Program-made: the position numbers and the translations under genes
Notes under the pieces: generated by a model
Seen by the model: the letters and a program-made list of their open reading frames with translations, nothing else
What the model was told of the DNA's origin: nothing
Databases searched by the model: none
Part shown: positions 1 to 7,466 of the stretch, piece by piece
Numbering within the stretch: the first letter of the stretch is position 1
Layout: each line of letters starts with the position of its first letter
From: CAZVKN01 sp964627035
GTDB lineage: Bacteria > Electryoneota > AABM5-125-24 > Hatepunaeales > Hatepunaeaceae
DNA: 22,448 bases
Direction: 5' to 3'
Assembly (NCBI GenBank): GCA_964627035.1
Contig: CAZVKN010000042.1
Location: 1-22,448 of the forward strand

Positions 1-34
1 AAAATCTATACTGAAAAACATTCTCGGACAGACT

Positions 35-52
35 GTCAAGTCCGGAATGACA
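35..52. repeat. Partial copy of the GTCATTCC palindromic repeat (family C)
   Basis: The stretch GTCAAGTCCGGAATGACA matches one half of the family C element found at 7335-7406, 8577-8647 and 22258-22287. Only the hairpin-plus-outer-arm half is present. It lies just downstream of the cyclase gene, in the 101 bases before any recognisable gene. Confidence 0.5.
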
Positions 53-101
53 AATGAATAAATAAACGAACTCATGAATGTCCGTTCTCCATGTTATTCA
101 G

Positions 102-1877
102 TCAAGTCCAATTCCGACTCTTCAGCCGGACCAACTGCACCTGCTCAGTGAGACCTTTCAATTCCGCACTATCCTCACTGGCGATAACATTACGCCTTCT
201 AATCTCATCCTTAACACCAGGCAGATCGAAAAGCTTACATGTCAATACAATATCGCCACCTTGGCTGATGGATTCAACCCTCGCAGCCGTATTGACGGTT
301 GTACCGAAATAATCGAGGTTGTCGTTCAGCATGATGCTGATACAAGGACCGTTGTGCAGCCCGATCTTGATAGTCAGCGGATTGGTGGCAAACGCGTTCT
401 GAATCTCAATTGCAGTTGCAATTGCTTGCACCGGATCACTGAACAGCGCCATCACCGCATCACCGATGGTCTTGACGATTCCACCTTCATGCTCGCGGAT
501 GATCTTGCGCATGATGTCAAAATGATCCTTGACCAGTGCAAAAGCCGGAGTGTCTCCCATATGGCTGTACATCTCGGTTGAACTCTTCAGATCACTGAAA
601 AGAAATGTCAGATGCTTGACCGCCAGCGATACCGACGGATCAAGAAGCTGTGTGGCAAAGAAGTCGCGGAAATCCTGCAGAGCGGTCAGCTTGGATGCTG
701 TCAGCATGTTCGGGTTGTACAGCGGTGATTGGATCTGAAACATGACCGGCTTTGGTGATAAATTTGCCACTGACAACTGTCTGTTAAGGTCGTTGTCGAG
801 CACTTCTATTTCCGTCTCAGAAACGCATATTTCATGTCCACGGTCATCTTCCATACTGACCGAATCACGGTGCAGGAACGGCATTGCCCACAAATTGTGA
901 GTGCCAGATAGTGGGTGATCGATCTCACGTTTCCCATCCGCTTCAAGGCGGAGCTGCACCTCAACATGCGAAGTCAGCGCAGGATAGCCATAGCAGTAGT
1001 CCACATGTTTGATCGGTCGCAGGTTATGAGTCGGAGCGAAATTTGCCTCGATGGATTCGTCAAAGTTTGTCTTCAGGTCAATACGGCAGACGTCGCAGTG
1101 ATCTTCAGGTTGTATGCTCTTGAGGTCATTGTATGTGTTAGTAACACCGCGGCAGTTAGGGCATATCAGATCCCAATGCAGATCAAACAGTCCCTCAGTT
1201 GCCCCGATCAGAAAAAAACGGATGGCTGACAGTTGATCTATCCTCATCCGGTCGGCAAATTCGAGAGGTTTGATACGTTTGAGGTTAACATCCGCTTCAT
1301 CAATCAGCCATTGACGGGCTTTGCTGAGAAGATCAGGATCAATGTGGTACACTTTCATTCGTGACAGTGCAGCATCGAGATAGGTTTCATTTGTCCTGGA
1401 CCTCCGCTCACCGATTCGCAATCCCGAATAGATCGCTGTCAGACTGTTCTCCACCTTATTGAAGAACTTGTTCACTCTCTTGCGAATCAACTGCATCATC
1501 ATCCGCACCATCCACCCGCGACCAAATGGAACCGACATAACCATCTCGATACGAACCTTGGTGCTGTTGTCATAGGGTGTCAATTCGATTCTGACAAAAA
1601 CCTCTCGCATCGGACCTGCTGAGATTACCCGTCTGCGGCTAAACCAGACCGGCTTGACCCACTCAATTGACGGGTCGTGCATACGCCCGATTTTTACCCC
1701 GAACATTTTGAGCGGAGCACCTGTCCGGTTCAGACCATCTTCATCGCGGGTCAGTTCAGGATTAACCGGAGGAAAACCGATAGTTCGGGTGAACAGATCC
1801 GAATCGGTTATCAGCAGCCACAGCCGTTCAGGGGTGGTGTTAAAGGTCCGTTCAGCAATAAGAGGGATCGTAGTCAT
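102..1877 (-). CDS. Class III adenylate cyclase with SRPBCC-like N-terminus and zinc-ribbon-like middle
   Basis: Probably makes cAMP from ATP in the cytoplasm. Numbering is from a TTG at 1886; I prefer the ATG at 1877 (residue 4), because the TTG lies inside a palindromic repeat and neither start has a good Shine-Dalgarno. Residues about 8-150 look like an SRPBCC/START-type fold, followed by a helical region. Then come two CxxC pairs (C242/C245, C264/C267) suggesting a zinc ribbon. The catalytic domain spans about 424-588 (LTFLFSDLKSST). Metal ligands are D432 and D476 (in IGDAVMALF), the transition-state pair is N532 and R536 in VNTAARVES, and K472 with D525 fits ATP rather than GTP specificity. 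This matches the DUF5939-type cyclases. No transmembrane segment is visible. It follows the TPR gene in the same direction after a 175-185 bp repeat-filled gap. Confidence 0.88.
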   Translation of the reverse strand: MTTIPLIAERTFNTTPERLWLLITDSDLFTRTIGFPPVNPELTRDEDGLNRTGAPLKMFGVKIGRMHDPSIEWVKPVWFSRRRVISAGPMREVFVRIELTPYDNSTKVRIEMVMSVPFGRGWMVRMMMQLIRKRVNKFFNKVENSLTAIYSGLRIGERRSRTNETYLDAALSRMKVYHIDPDLLSKARQWLIDEADVNLKRIKPLEFADRMRIDQLSAIRFFLIGATEGLFDLHWDLICPNCRGVTNTYNDLKSIQPEDHCDVCRIDLKTNFDESIEANFAPTHNLRPIKHVDYCYGYPALTSHVEVQLRLEADGKREIDHPLSGTHNLWAMPFLHRDSVSMEDDRGHEICVSETEIEVLDNDLNRQLSVANLSPKPVMFQIQSPLYNPNMLTASKLTALQDFRDFFATQLLDPSVSLAVKHLTFLFSDLKSSTEMYSHMGDTPAFALVKDHFDIMRKIIREHEGGIVKTIGDAVMALFSDPVQAIATAIEIQNAFATNPLTIKIGLHNGPCISIMLNDNLDYFGTTVNTAARVESISQGGDIVLTCKLFDLPGVKDEIRRRNVIASEDSAELKGLTEQVQLVRLKSRNWT

Positions 1878-1880
1878 AGT

Positions 1881-1940
1881 GTTCAAAGTTCAGGCTTAAG
1901 CCTGTTCCGGTGTAAGGAAAACACGCTAAAGAGTCTGTCC
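1881..1940. repeat. Degraded copy of the GTTCAGAGTTCA palindromic element (family A)
   Basis: Begins GTTCAAAGTTCA, then the perfect hairpin CAGGCTTAAGCCTG (1891-1904), then a spacer and the half hairpin ACACGCTAAAG. The second arm is shortened compared with the copies at 11525-11585 and 22165-22220. The element touches the start of the cyclase gene and occupies the place where its ribosome binding site should be. Confidence 0.7.
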
Positions 1941-1957
1941 AATAATACAAATAATCC

Positions 1958-2035
1958 GCTGTCAGGTCGCCGCACCTGACAGCATACCTATTGATATTAT
2001 GTGTGTTATGCTGTCAACCACGGCGGGTTGACAGC
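1958..2035. repeat. Twin 24-nt hairpins with shared CTGTCA ends (family D)
   Basis: Two perfect or near-perfect hairpins of equal length lie 28 nt apart. The left one (1959-1982) pairs CTGTCAGGT with ACCTGACAG; the right one (2011-2034) pairs CTGTCAACC with GGTTGACAG. The outer six bases are the same and the inner bases differ in step. They lie just downstream of the TPR gene and could end its transcript, but no T-run follows, so I call them a repeat, not a terminator. Confidence 0.7.
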
Positions 2036-2061
2036 GGTGTAGCCTAGAATGGCAGTTCCAT

Positions 2062-3672
2062 CTATTCGACATTTGTAGCAGCCATACTGTCCGCAATAGC
2101 CTTATCACGCAGCCTGATTTTGCTCTTGACTTTCACGATTTGGTCGCGGGAAGCTTTGGCTGTCCGGTCGTCTCTGTCACGCGCAAAACCAAGCCTTTTC
2201 TGGTAATACGACAGAGCCTCTTCATAGCGTTTGAGCCGCTCAAGTGCCAGACCGGTGCAGTATAAATTGTCGGTTGTCCCCCCGTTTGTATAAGACGAGT
2301 CGAAAGCAACTATCGCCTCTTCATACTTATAAGTTCGCAACAGAATCTGCCCGATGTTGTGCCACGCTTGTGGATGAACCGGGTCGAACGACAGAATCTT
2401 CTCACAATGTTCAATCGCTGCTTCTGTGTTTCCCAGCCCCAGATCCGCCACCGAATAAGCGAGCAGCAGTTTAATAGCGTGAGGATCTATCTCAATTCCC
2501 TTATCAAGCACATCCTTGGCAAATCGGTAATAGTGTCGGTCATAGTACCAGCGGGACAGCGTCAGCTCAGCATCCTCGTAACCCGGTGCTATCTGAAGGG
2601 CACGTTTCAGCAGCAGCTCACCGGTACGCCACGGCAGATTTTGCAGACGATTGTAGCCGAGTCTGGAGAGGTAGAAGTAATTCTGCGGATCATCCTGATC
2701 GTAGTTCAGCCCAAGCTTCAAAGCGGATTCCGCTTCAGTCCAGTCACGATGCTTGAGAAAATAACGCCCGAGCAGAGTGTAGCTCAATGCATCCGTTTGA
2801 TCAAGCTCGATGGCTGCGATAATAGAGTTGAGGGCTTCCACGCTGTGCCGTCCTAATCCGATAGAGAGGTAGGCTTTCCCAAGCTCCTGATGCGGCTGCT
2901 TCCAATTAGGATGTCGTTCTATCAGATCGTTCAACAGTGTTGCTGCCGAATCTGTTCGGTCAGTCAGATACAGATGACGTGCCGTGAACAGAGTCCCTAC
3001 ATCCTCATCCGCAATGGAGGGATGTTGAACCTTCCACAGGGGTTCAGAGTCATCACCCAAAAGTTTGATTACGTCATCGGAAAGTCCGGTAGCCGATTGA
3101 AGGAATTCCTCTGCCTGCAGAGAGACACTGTGCAGTTTCTCAAACGATTCATCGCCGTCATACCTGCTAAGATCAGCGATATACTTTGCACCGGAATCGT
3201 CTTTGTGAACATCTATAATCCATTTGACCTTCATCAAGCTGGCAAGCCGATATAGCTCATTTCGATCCGGCTTGCTTCGCGCGAATACCGGGCTGAGAGT
3301 TGAATTTATTCGTACAAAAGTCTTCGGTGATGCGGCAAGTCTTCGCTCGATTTGATCTACGATTGCAGTGACCCGCGGGTCATGCAGTGAGTCGGGTAGA
3401 GATCGGTGGGCAGTTGCAGAATTTTCACCCCATACGATGACACGAACAGGAATGGGCGGCGGTCGGAAGATCATCCACATGACAATGTACAGCGCAATGA
3501 TCCCAAGGTTGACCTGCCACAGCATCTTATAGAAATGTGATTTTGACCAGAACTCGGTCCCGCGCCATGTTACGAACCAGATGAAACTGAAAATGAAAAT
3601 GGCAACCGGCACCAGCGAAATCCCACCGGGTAGAGTCCACGATAGAAAATCAATTAGATCTTCAGTAATCAT
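2062..3672 (-). CDS. Membrane-anchored TPR-repeat protein
   Basis: A 536-residue protein of unknown function. Two hydrophobic segments near the N-terminus (about 18-36 and 51-69) anchor it in the inner membrane. A globular part follows (about 75-215, starting PVRVIVWGEN), with a stretch (RLASLMKVKWIIDVHKD) that loosely resembles TolB/FlgO-like domains; this is only a suspicion. Residues about 225-505 form roughly seven tetratricopeptide repeats with the usual small/aromatic pattern (for example the stretch around AWHNIGQILLRTYKYEEAI). Its ATG overlaps the folE stop by four bases (ATGA), so translation is surely coupled to folE, but no folate-related role can be read from the sequence. It probably acts as a scaffold for protein contacts. 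Confidence 0.85.
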   Translation of the reverse strand: MITEDLIDFLSWTLPGGISLVPVAIFIFSFIWFVTWRGTEFWSKSHFYKMLWQVNLGIIALYIVMWMIFRPPPIPVRVIVWGENSATAHRSLPDSLHDPRVTAIVDQIERRLAASPKTFVRINSTLSPVFARSKPDRNELYRLASLMKVKWIIDVHKDDSGAKYIADLSRYDGDESFEKLHSVSLQAEEFLQSATGLSDDVIKLLGDDSEPLWKVQHPSIADEDVGTLFTARHLYLTDRTDSAATLLNDLIERHPNWKQPHQELGKAYLSIGLGRHSVEALNSIIAAIELDQTDALSYTLLGRYFLKHRDWTEAESALKLGLNYDQDDPQNYFYLSRLGYNRLQNLPWRTGELLLKRALQIAPGYEDAELTLSRWYYDRHYYRFAKDVLDKGIEIDPHAIKLLLAYSVADLGLGNTEAAIEHCEKILSFDPVHPQAWHNIGQILLRTYKYEEAIVAFDSSYTNGGTTDNLYCTGLALERLKRYEEALSYYQKRLGFARDRDDRTAKASRDQIVKVKSKIRLRDKAIADSMAATNVE

Positions 3673-4229
3673 CCGTTAATCAGATTTAACGCTTCCAAAC
3701 GGGTGATCTGTTTACGTAAGTATCCTCGCTGTGCTGAAGTGATCGTTTCGCTCCCCTCTTTCTTTACTCCCTGCATCGAAATACATAGGTGATGTCCTTT
3801 TATCACAACGATCACACCCAACGGTTTCAACCGTTCCACAAACGTGTCGGCAAGTTCAGTGGTCATCCGCTCCTGAAGTTGCGGTCGTTTGGCGATAGAA
3901 TCCACCAGTCGAACGATACTGGAGAATCCGGTCACCTTGTCGTTGCCGGGGATGTATCCGATAGATACTTTACCCCAAAACGGCAGCAGGTGATGCTCGC
4001 ACATGGAGTAGAACGGAATCCCCTTCACAACGATCATCTCATCATGGTTCTCGCTGGTGTACAGCGACAGATGTTCGGCGGGTTTTGTGCCCAAGCCGGA
4101 AAAAATGTCACTGTACATCCTCGCAACACGGTTGGGAGTCTGCAGCAGACCCTCACGGTTCGGATCCTCGCCTATGCCTTCCAGCAACAGCCTGACCGCC
4201 TGCCGTATTTTATCCTGATCAATCGCCAT
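3669..4229 (-). CDS. folE: GTP cyclohydrolase I
   Basis: Converts GTP to 7,8-dihydroneopterin triphosphate, the first step of tetrahydrofolate synthesis (also queuosine and pterin pathways); a cytoplasmic toroidal decamer in known members. The 186 residues match the usual short bacterial form. Zinc ligands are visible as C77 and H80 in the CEHH motif and C149 in GHHLCISMQGVKK, and the closing TSAQRG motif is intact. The N-terminal helix includes EDPNREGLLQTPNRVARM, also typical. The start ATG lies inside the last codons of ftsH (11-bp overlap), and the stop overlaps the next gene by 4 bp, so it is the middle gene of a tightly packed operon. The ftsH-folE order is common in bacteria. Confidence 0.97.
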   Translation of the reverse strand: MAIDQDKIRQAVRLLLEGIGEDPNREGLLQTPNRVARMYSDIFSGLGTKPAEHLSLYTSENHDEMIVVKGIPFYSMCEHHLLPFWGKVSIGYIPGNDKVTGFSSIVRLVDSIAKRPQLQERMTTELADTFVERLKPLGVIVVIKGHHLCISMQGVKKEGSETITSAQRGYLRKQITRLEALNLING

Positions 4230-7206
4230 CTTTCTTGTCTGTCACATTTGAGGTTGTCACATCCCGCACAGGAGCAGGAGCTTCTTCCGGTTTTCTCTCT
4301 GTTTTACTAACAGAAGTTGGTGGTGATGAGAACAGCCCGGTTGCATCCTTCGACTTGGACTGTTCCGGTCGGTTCGTTGAACCTGATTGGCGCGGTGATG
4401 ATTTTGCAAAAAGGTCCATGGAAGCCGGCAATTTCGGGTCGGTTTTCCTCAAGGTTGAATCCTTGGGCTTTGGAGCGACCTTTGGTTCGGCAGATTTATC
4501 GCTGACTGTTTTGGGTTTCCTGCCTCTTCTCACCGGCTTTGGTTTCTCATCCTTAGACTTGGAAGCAGCATCTGTCTTGTCAGGTTTTTCGCCGGCTGTT
4601 TTAGGCTTTCTGCCTCTTCTCACCGGTTTTGGTTTCTCATCCTTAGGCTTGGGAACAGCCTCAGACTTATCGGATTCTTTGCTGACTGCTTTGGGTTTTC
4701 TGCCTCTCTTTATCGGTTTTTTATCTTTTTCAGGTTCAGCAGCCGTCTTTTCTGCAACATTTGGCTTTGTTTCATCCGTTGATACAGCCCTGGGATCCTC
4801 TTTTATGGGAGGCTTTTTAGCCTGTGTTCTTCTCGGTTTCGGCTTCGGTTTCTCTTTTTTGACTACATCACTCTTCTGTGTCGTCACTTCTGTTGTGACA
4901 GGCGTATCCACCTTAGATTTTCCCTTGACCGGCGGCTTCATTTTCGGTTTCGGCTCCGGCTTGTCAACCCTTTTGGGAGTCGGTTTCTTCTTTGCCGCAA
5001 CCTGAGGTTTCGGTTCCTCTTTCGGTTTAGGAGGTTTGCTTTCTTTTTTCGGAGGCTCTTGTTTGTTCTGCGTTTGTTTCGATTTGTACGGGCGTCGCCT
5101 CGGTTGCAGATCCCTGCTGCTCACCACGCCGTACTCCTTGGCAAGCTGTCTTCTTGTCTGCGATGTACCTGATTCTGAACCGGTTATCTTTGTTTTAGCA
5201 GCGACTTTTTGAGGCGGCTTCTCTTTTTTCGGTTGAGGCGGTTGAGCCTGTTTCGGTTTGCGTGAACGTGTCGGACGTCGGCGAGCTTTTACCGATTTTT
5301 TGCGTTGAGGAGGAAGTTTCCCATCTCGGAGCAATACATCTATCTCGTGACCGTCGAGGATTTCCCGTTCCAGCAAACCGTCAGACAGAAGCTTTAGCTT
5401 GTCCACGCTGTTGCGGATAAGTTTTTCAGCTTGTTGCTCTGCATCTGTGACAATTCGGCGGATCTCGTTGTCCACCTCCTGTGCAGTCCTCTCGCTATAA
5501 CTCCGCTGCTGGGTAAAGTCGCGCCCGAGGAACACCTCATTATCCTTACCGCCGAGCGAGACCGGTCCGAGTTTGCTCGACATGCCCCACTCACACACCA
5601 TCTTGCGGGCAATCTCACTGGCACGTTCTATGTCATTGCCGGCTCCTGTGGACAGCTCGTTGAAGACAATCTTTTCCGCAGCACGACCGCCAAGGAGAGC
5701 AACCATCACCCGATTCAGATATGTGCGGGAATAGCTGTGTTTCTCATCCATCGGGAGGTAGTGTGTTACACCGAGTGCTCGTCCGCGCGGGATGATCGTG
5801 ACCTTGTGCACCGGATCTGAACCGGGTGTCAGTTTAGCGACGAGCACATGTCCGGCTTCGTGGACAGCGGTCTGATGTTTCTCCTCTTTAGAGATAAGAA
5901 CGCTCTTGCGCTCGGTGCCCATCATCACTTTGTCTTTAGCGTTCTCGAAGTCCTCCATCCACACGCGGTTGACGTTGCGCCGGGCTGCGAGTAAGGCTGC
6001 CTCATTCACCAGATTGGCGATGTCTGCACCGGACAACCCTGGGGTACCTCTTGCCAGCACCGGGATCTTCACGTCCCTTCCAAGTGGGATATTGCGAACA
6101 TGCACCTTGATAATCCCCTCACGTCCACGGACATCGGGACGGTCAACTACAATCTGACGGTCAAATCTGCCAGGGCGGGTTAATGCCGGATCGAGTACAT
6201 CCGGTCGGTTGGTGGCTGCGAGAAGAATTACCCCGTCATTGGACTCAAAGCCGTCCATTTCGACCAGCAGTTGGTTCAACGTCTGTTCGCGCTCATCGTG
6301 ACCGCCGCCCATTCCGGCACCGCGATGCCTGCCGACCGCATCTATCTCGTCAATGAAGATGATGCATGGGGCGTTCTTCTTACCCTGCTCAAACAGATCA
6401 CGCACTCTCGATGCGCCAACGCCGACGAACATTTCCACAAAGTCCGCACCTGACATTGAGTAGAACGGTACTTCCGCTTCACCGGCAACCGCCCGAGCAA
6501 GCAGCGTCTTGCCGGTTCCGGGAGGTCCGAGCAGCAGTGCTCCGGTTGGAATTCTGCCTCCCAATCGGGAGAATTTATCAGGCTCCTTCAGGAAAGCAAT
6601 GACCTCAGTCAGCTCCTCCTTTGCTTCATCACATCCCGCCACATCCTCAAATGTGATTCGATGCTTGTCTTCCGTCATCAGCTTTGCGCGCGACTTACCG
6701 AATGAAAACACGCCACGTCCGGGTCCACCACCGCCCTGCATTCTGCGGATAAAATATAGCCAGATCGCAATTATTATCACCCACGGGAGTATTGACGTTA
6801 TCAGATAACCGACCCAACTCGTGGTCTTTTCGCGGAAGCGGTAATCTATCTTGAGGCTGTCCCATTCAGCGAGCATGTCTGCATCAACGAACGGCAGCAC
6901 GGTGATGATGTGTCCCCCATCCTTCAACCGACCGTGGAATTCGTTGTCTATAATGTCTGCACTGTCAAACTGTTTGTCTTCGAGCAGGTCACGGTATTCA
7001 CTGTACGACTTTTGAACCTCAGGCTGCTCTGATATGTTCAATTGATGAAAAATAATCCATGAACCGATAACGATCAGTATCCACAGCGTCAATGTACGGG
7101 ACGATTTTTTCCAGTTGAACTTGTCGTCCGAAGGGAGTTTTCGTCGGTTGCGTTTCTTTCGGTCGTCGTTTTTGTTCTCCTTCTTTGGAGAATTCTTGTC
7201 TGTCAT
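4219..7206 (-). CDS. ftsH: ATP-dependent zinc metalloprotease FtsH with a long basic C-terminal tail
   Basis: Inner-membrane AAA+ protease that extracts and degrades misfolded membrane proteins and short-lived regulators. Two membrane helices (about 38-53 and 132-153) flank a periplasmic domain. The AAA module has Walker A GPPGTGKT (227-234), Walker B IIFIDEID (282-289) and the second region of homology ending RPGRFDR (about 350). The protease has HEAGH (449-453), with D525 in GAGNDIERAS as third zinc ligand. The canonical enzyme ends near residue 630, giving the usual 610-650 length. Here about 364 more residues follow, rich in Lys, Pro, Glu and Ser, including three RGRKPK motifs spaced 30 residues apart. 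A Shine-Dalgarno AAGGA lies 5 nt before the ATG. The acidic/basic tail may be disordered. Confidence 0.96.
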   Translation of the reverse strand: MTDKNSPKKENKNDDRKKRNRRKLPSDDKFNWKKSSRTLTLWILIVIGSWIIFHQLNISEQPEVQKSYSEYRDLLEDKQFDSADIIDNEFHGRLKDGGHIITVLPFVDADMLAEWDSLKIDYRFREKTTSWVGYLITSILPWVIIIAIWLYFIRRMQGGGGPGRGVFSFGKSRAKLMTEDKHRITFEDVAGCDEAKEELTEVIAFLKEPDKFSRLGGRIPTGALLLGPPGTGKTLLARAVAGEAEVPFYSMSGADFVEMFVGVGASRVRDLFEQGKKNAPCIIFIDEIDAVGRHRGAGMGGGHDEREQTLNQLLVEMDGFESNDGVILLAATNRPDVLDPALTRPGRFDRQIVVDRPDVRGREGIIKVHVRNIPLGRDVKIPVLARGTPGLSGADIANLVNEAALLAARRNVNRVWMEDFENAKDKVMMGTERKSVLISKEEKHQTAVHEAGHVLVAKLTPGSDPVHKVTIIPRGRALGVTHYLPMDEKHSYSRTYLNRVMVALLGGRAAEKIVFNELSTGAGNDIERASEIARKMVCEWGMSSKLGPVSLGGKDNEVFLGRDFTQQRSYSERTAQEVDNEIRRIVTDAEQQAEKLIRNSVDKLKLLSDGLLEREILDGHEIDVLLRDGKLPPQRKKSVKARRRPTRSRKPKQAQPPQPKKEKPPQKVAAKTKITGSESGTSQTRRQLAKEYGVVSSRDLQPRRRPYKSKQTQNKQEPPKKESKPPKPKEEPKPQVAAKKKPTPKRVDKPEPKPKMKPPVKGKSKVDTPVTTEVTTQKSDVVKKEKPKPKPRRTQAKKPPIKEDPRAVSTDETKPNVAEKTAAEPEKDKKPIKRGRKPKAVSKESDKSEAVPKPKDEKPKPVRRGRKPKTAGEKPDKTDAASKSKDEKPKPVRRGRKPKTVSDKSAEPKVAPKPKDSTLRKTDPKLPASMDLFAKSSPRQSGSTNRPEQSKSKDATGLFSSPPTSVSKTERKPEEAPAPVRDVTTSNVTDKKDGD
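4450..4722 (-). repeat. Three 90-bp tandem repeats coding AT-hook-like units in the FtsH tail
   Basis: Residues about 829-919 of FtsH consist of three 30-residue units, each holding RGRKPK (at 834-839, 864-869 and 894-899) followed by a Lys/Asp/Ser/Ala-rich linker ending in KPKD or KSKD. The plus strand shows the same period (the string CTGCCTCTTCTCACCGG recurs at 4520 and 4610). The RGRKP core resembles an AT-hook, though the classic core is RGRP. Confidence 0.85.
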
Positions 7207-7262
7207 CAGATCCTTGTTGTAAATATCTCGAGAGCATTAGCTTTGCAGCAACACTATTATCT

Positions 7263-7294
7263 TGTAGTCGGGCTTGTTTCAATCCCGACATTGT
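7263..7294. repeat. TGTAGTCGGG hairpin, half copy of family B
   Basis: TGTAGTCGGGCTTG pairs with CAATCCCGACATTGTACA around a TTT loop, with one mismatch. The same hairpin, in opposite orientation, forms the second half of the element at 11789-11860. It lies in the leader of ftsH, 57 bp upstream of its ATG. Confidence 0.65.
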
Positions 7295-7299
7295 ACACT

Positions 7300-7439
7300 G
7301 AATTCTTTGATTTATTCTCCATTTTGCCAATTCTCGTCATTCCCGTGAAGACGGGAATCCAGAAGAATCAATATAGGACTGGATTCCCACCTGCGTGGGA
7401 ATGACGAATAAAAGAATTTTGGAATAAATCAAAGAACTC
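7300..7439. repeat. 140-bp inverted repeat with a family C palindrome at its core
   Basis: The outer arms are GAATTCTTTGATTTATTC (7300-7317) and its near-perfect complement at 7422-7439 (one mismatch). Inside sits a complete family C element (7335-7406): outer stem CGTCATT/AATGACG, hairpins CCCGT-gaag-ACGGG and CCCAC-ctgc-GTGGG, and an inner stem AATCCAG/CTGGATT. It fills the gap between tilS and ftsH and could form a large cruciform or a folded RNA leader. Confidence 0.8.
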
Positions 7440-7466
7440 ACACAGTCTGTTTAGCTCTCTAATGTC

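Noticed and set aside
78..581. Open frame of 167 codons on the plus strand at the left end
   Set aside because: Antisense of the cyclase catalytic domain, whose motifs are intact on the other strand.
2011..2034. Intrinsic terminator after the TPR gene
   Set aside because: The hairpin is good but no T-run follows on the minus strand, and a twin hairpin nearby marks it as a repeat.
4235..5005. Open frame of 256 codons on the plus strand, with repeated GFLPLLTGFGFSSL
   Set aside because: It is the antisense of the repetitive FtsH tail; the repeats come from the ftsH codons, and it has no ribosome site or known domain.
7019..7330. Open frame of 103 codons on the minus strand covering the ftsH start
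   Set aside because: Shadow of ftsH extended through the TGTAGTCGGG hairpin; no ribosome site or homology.
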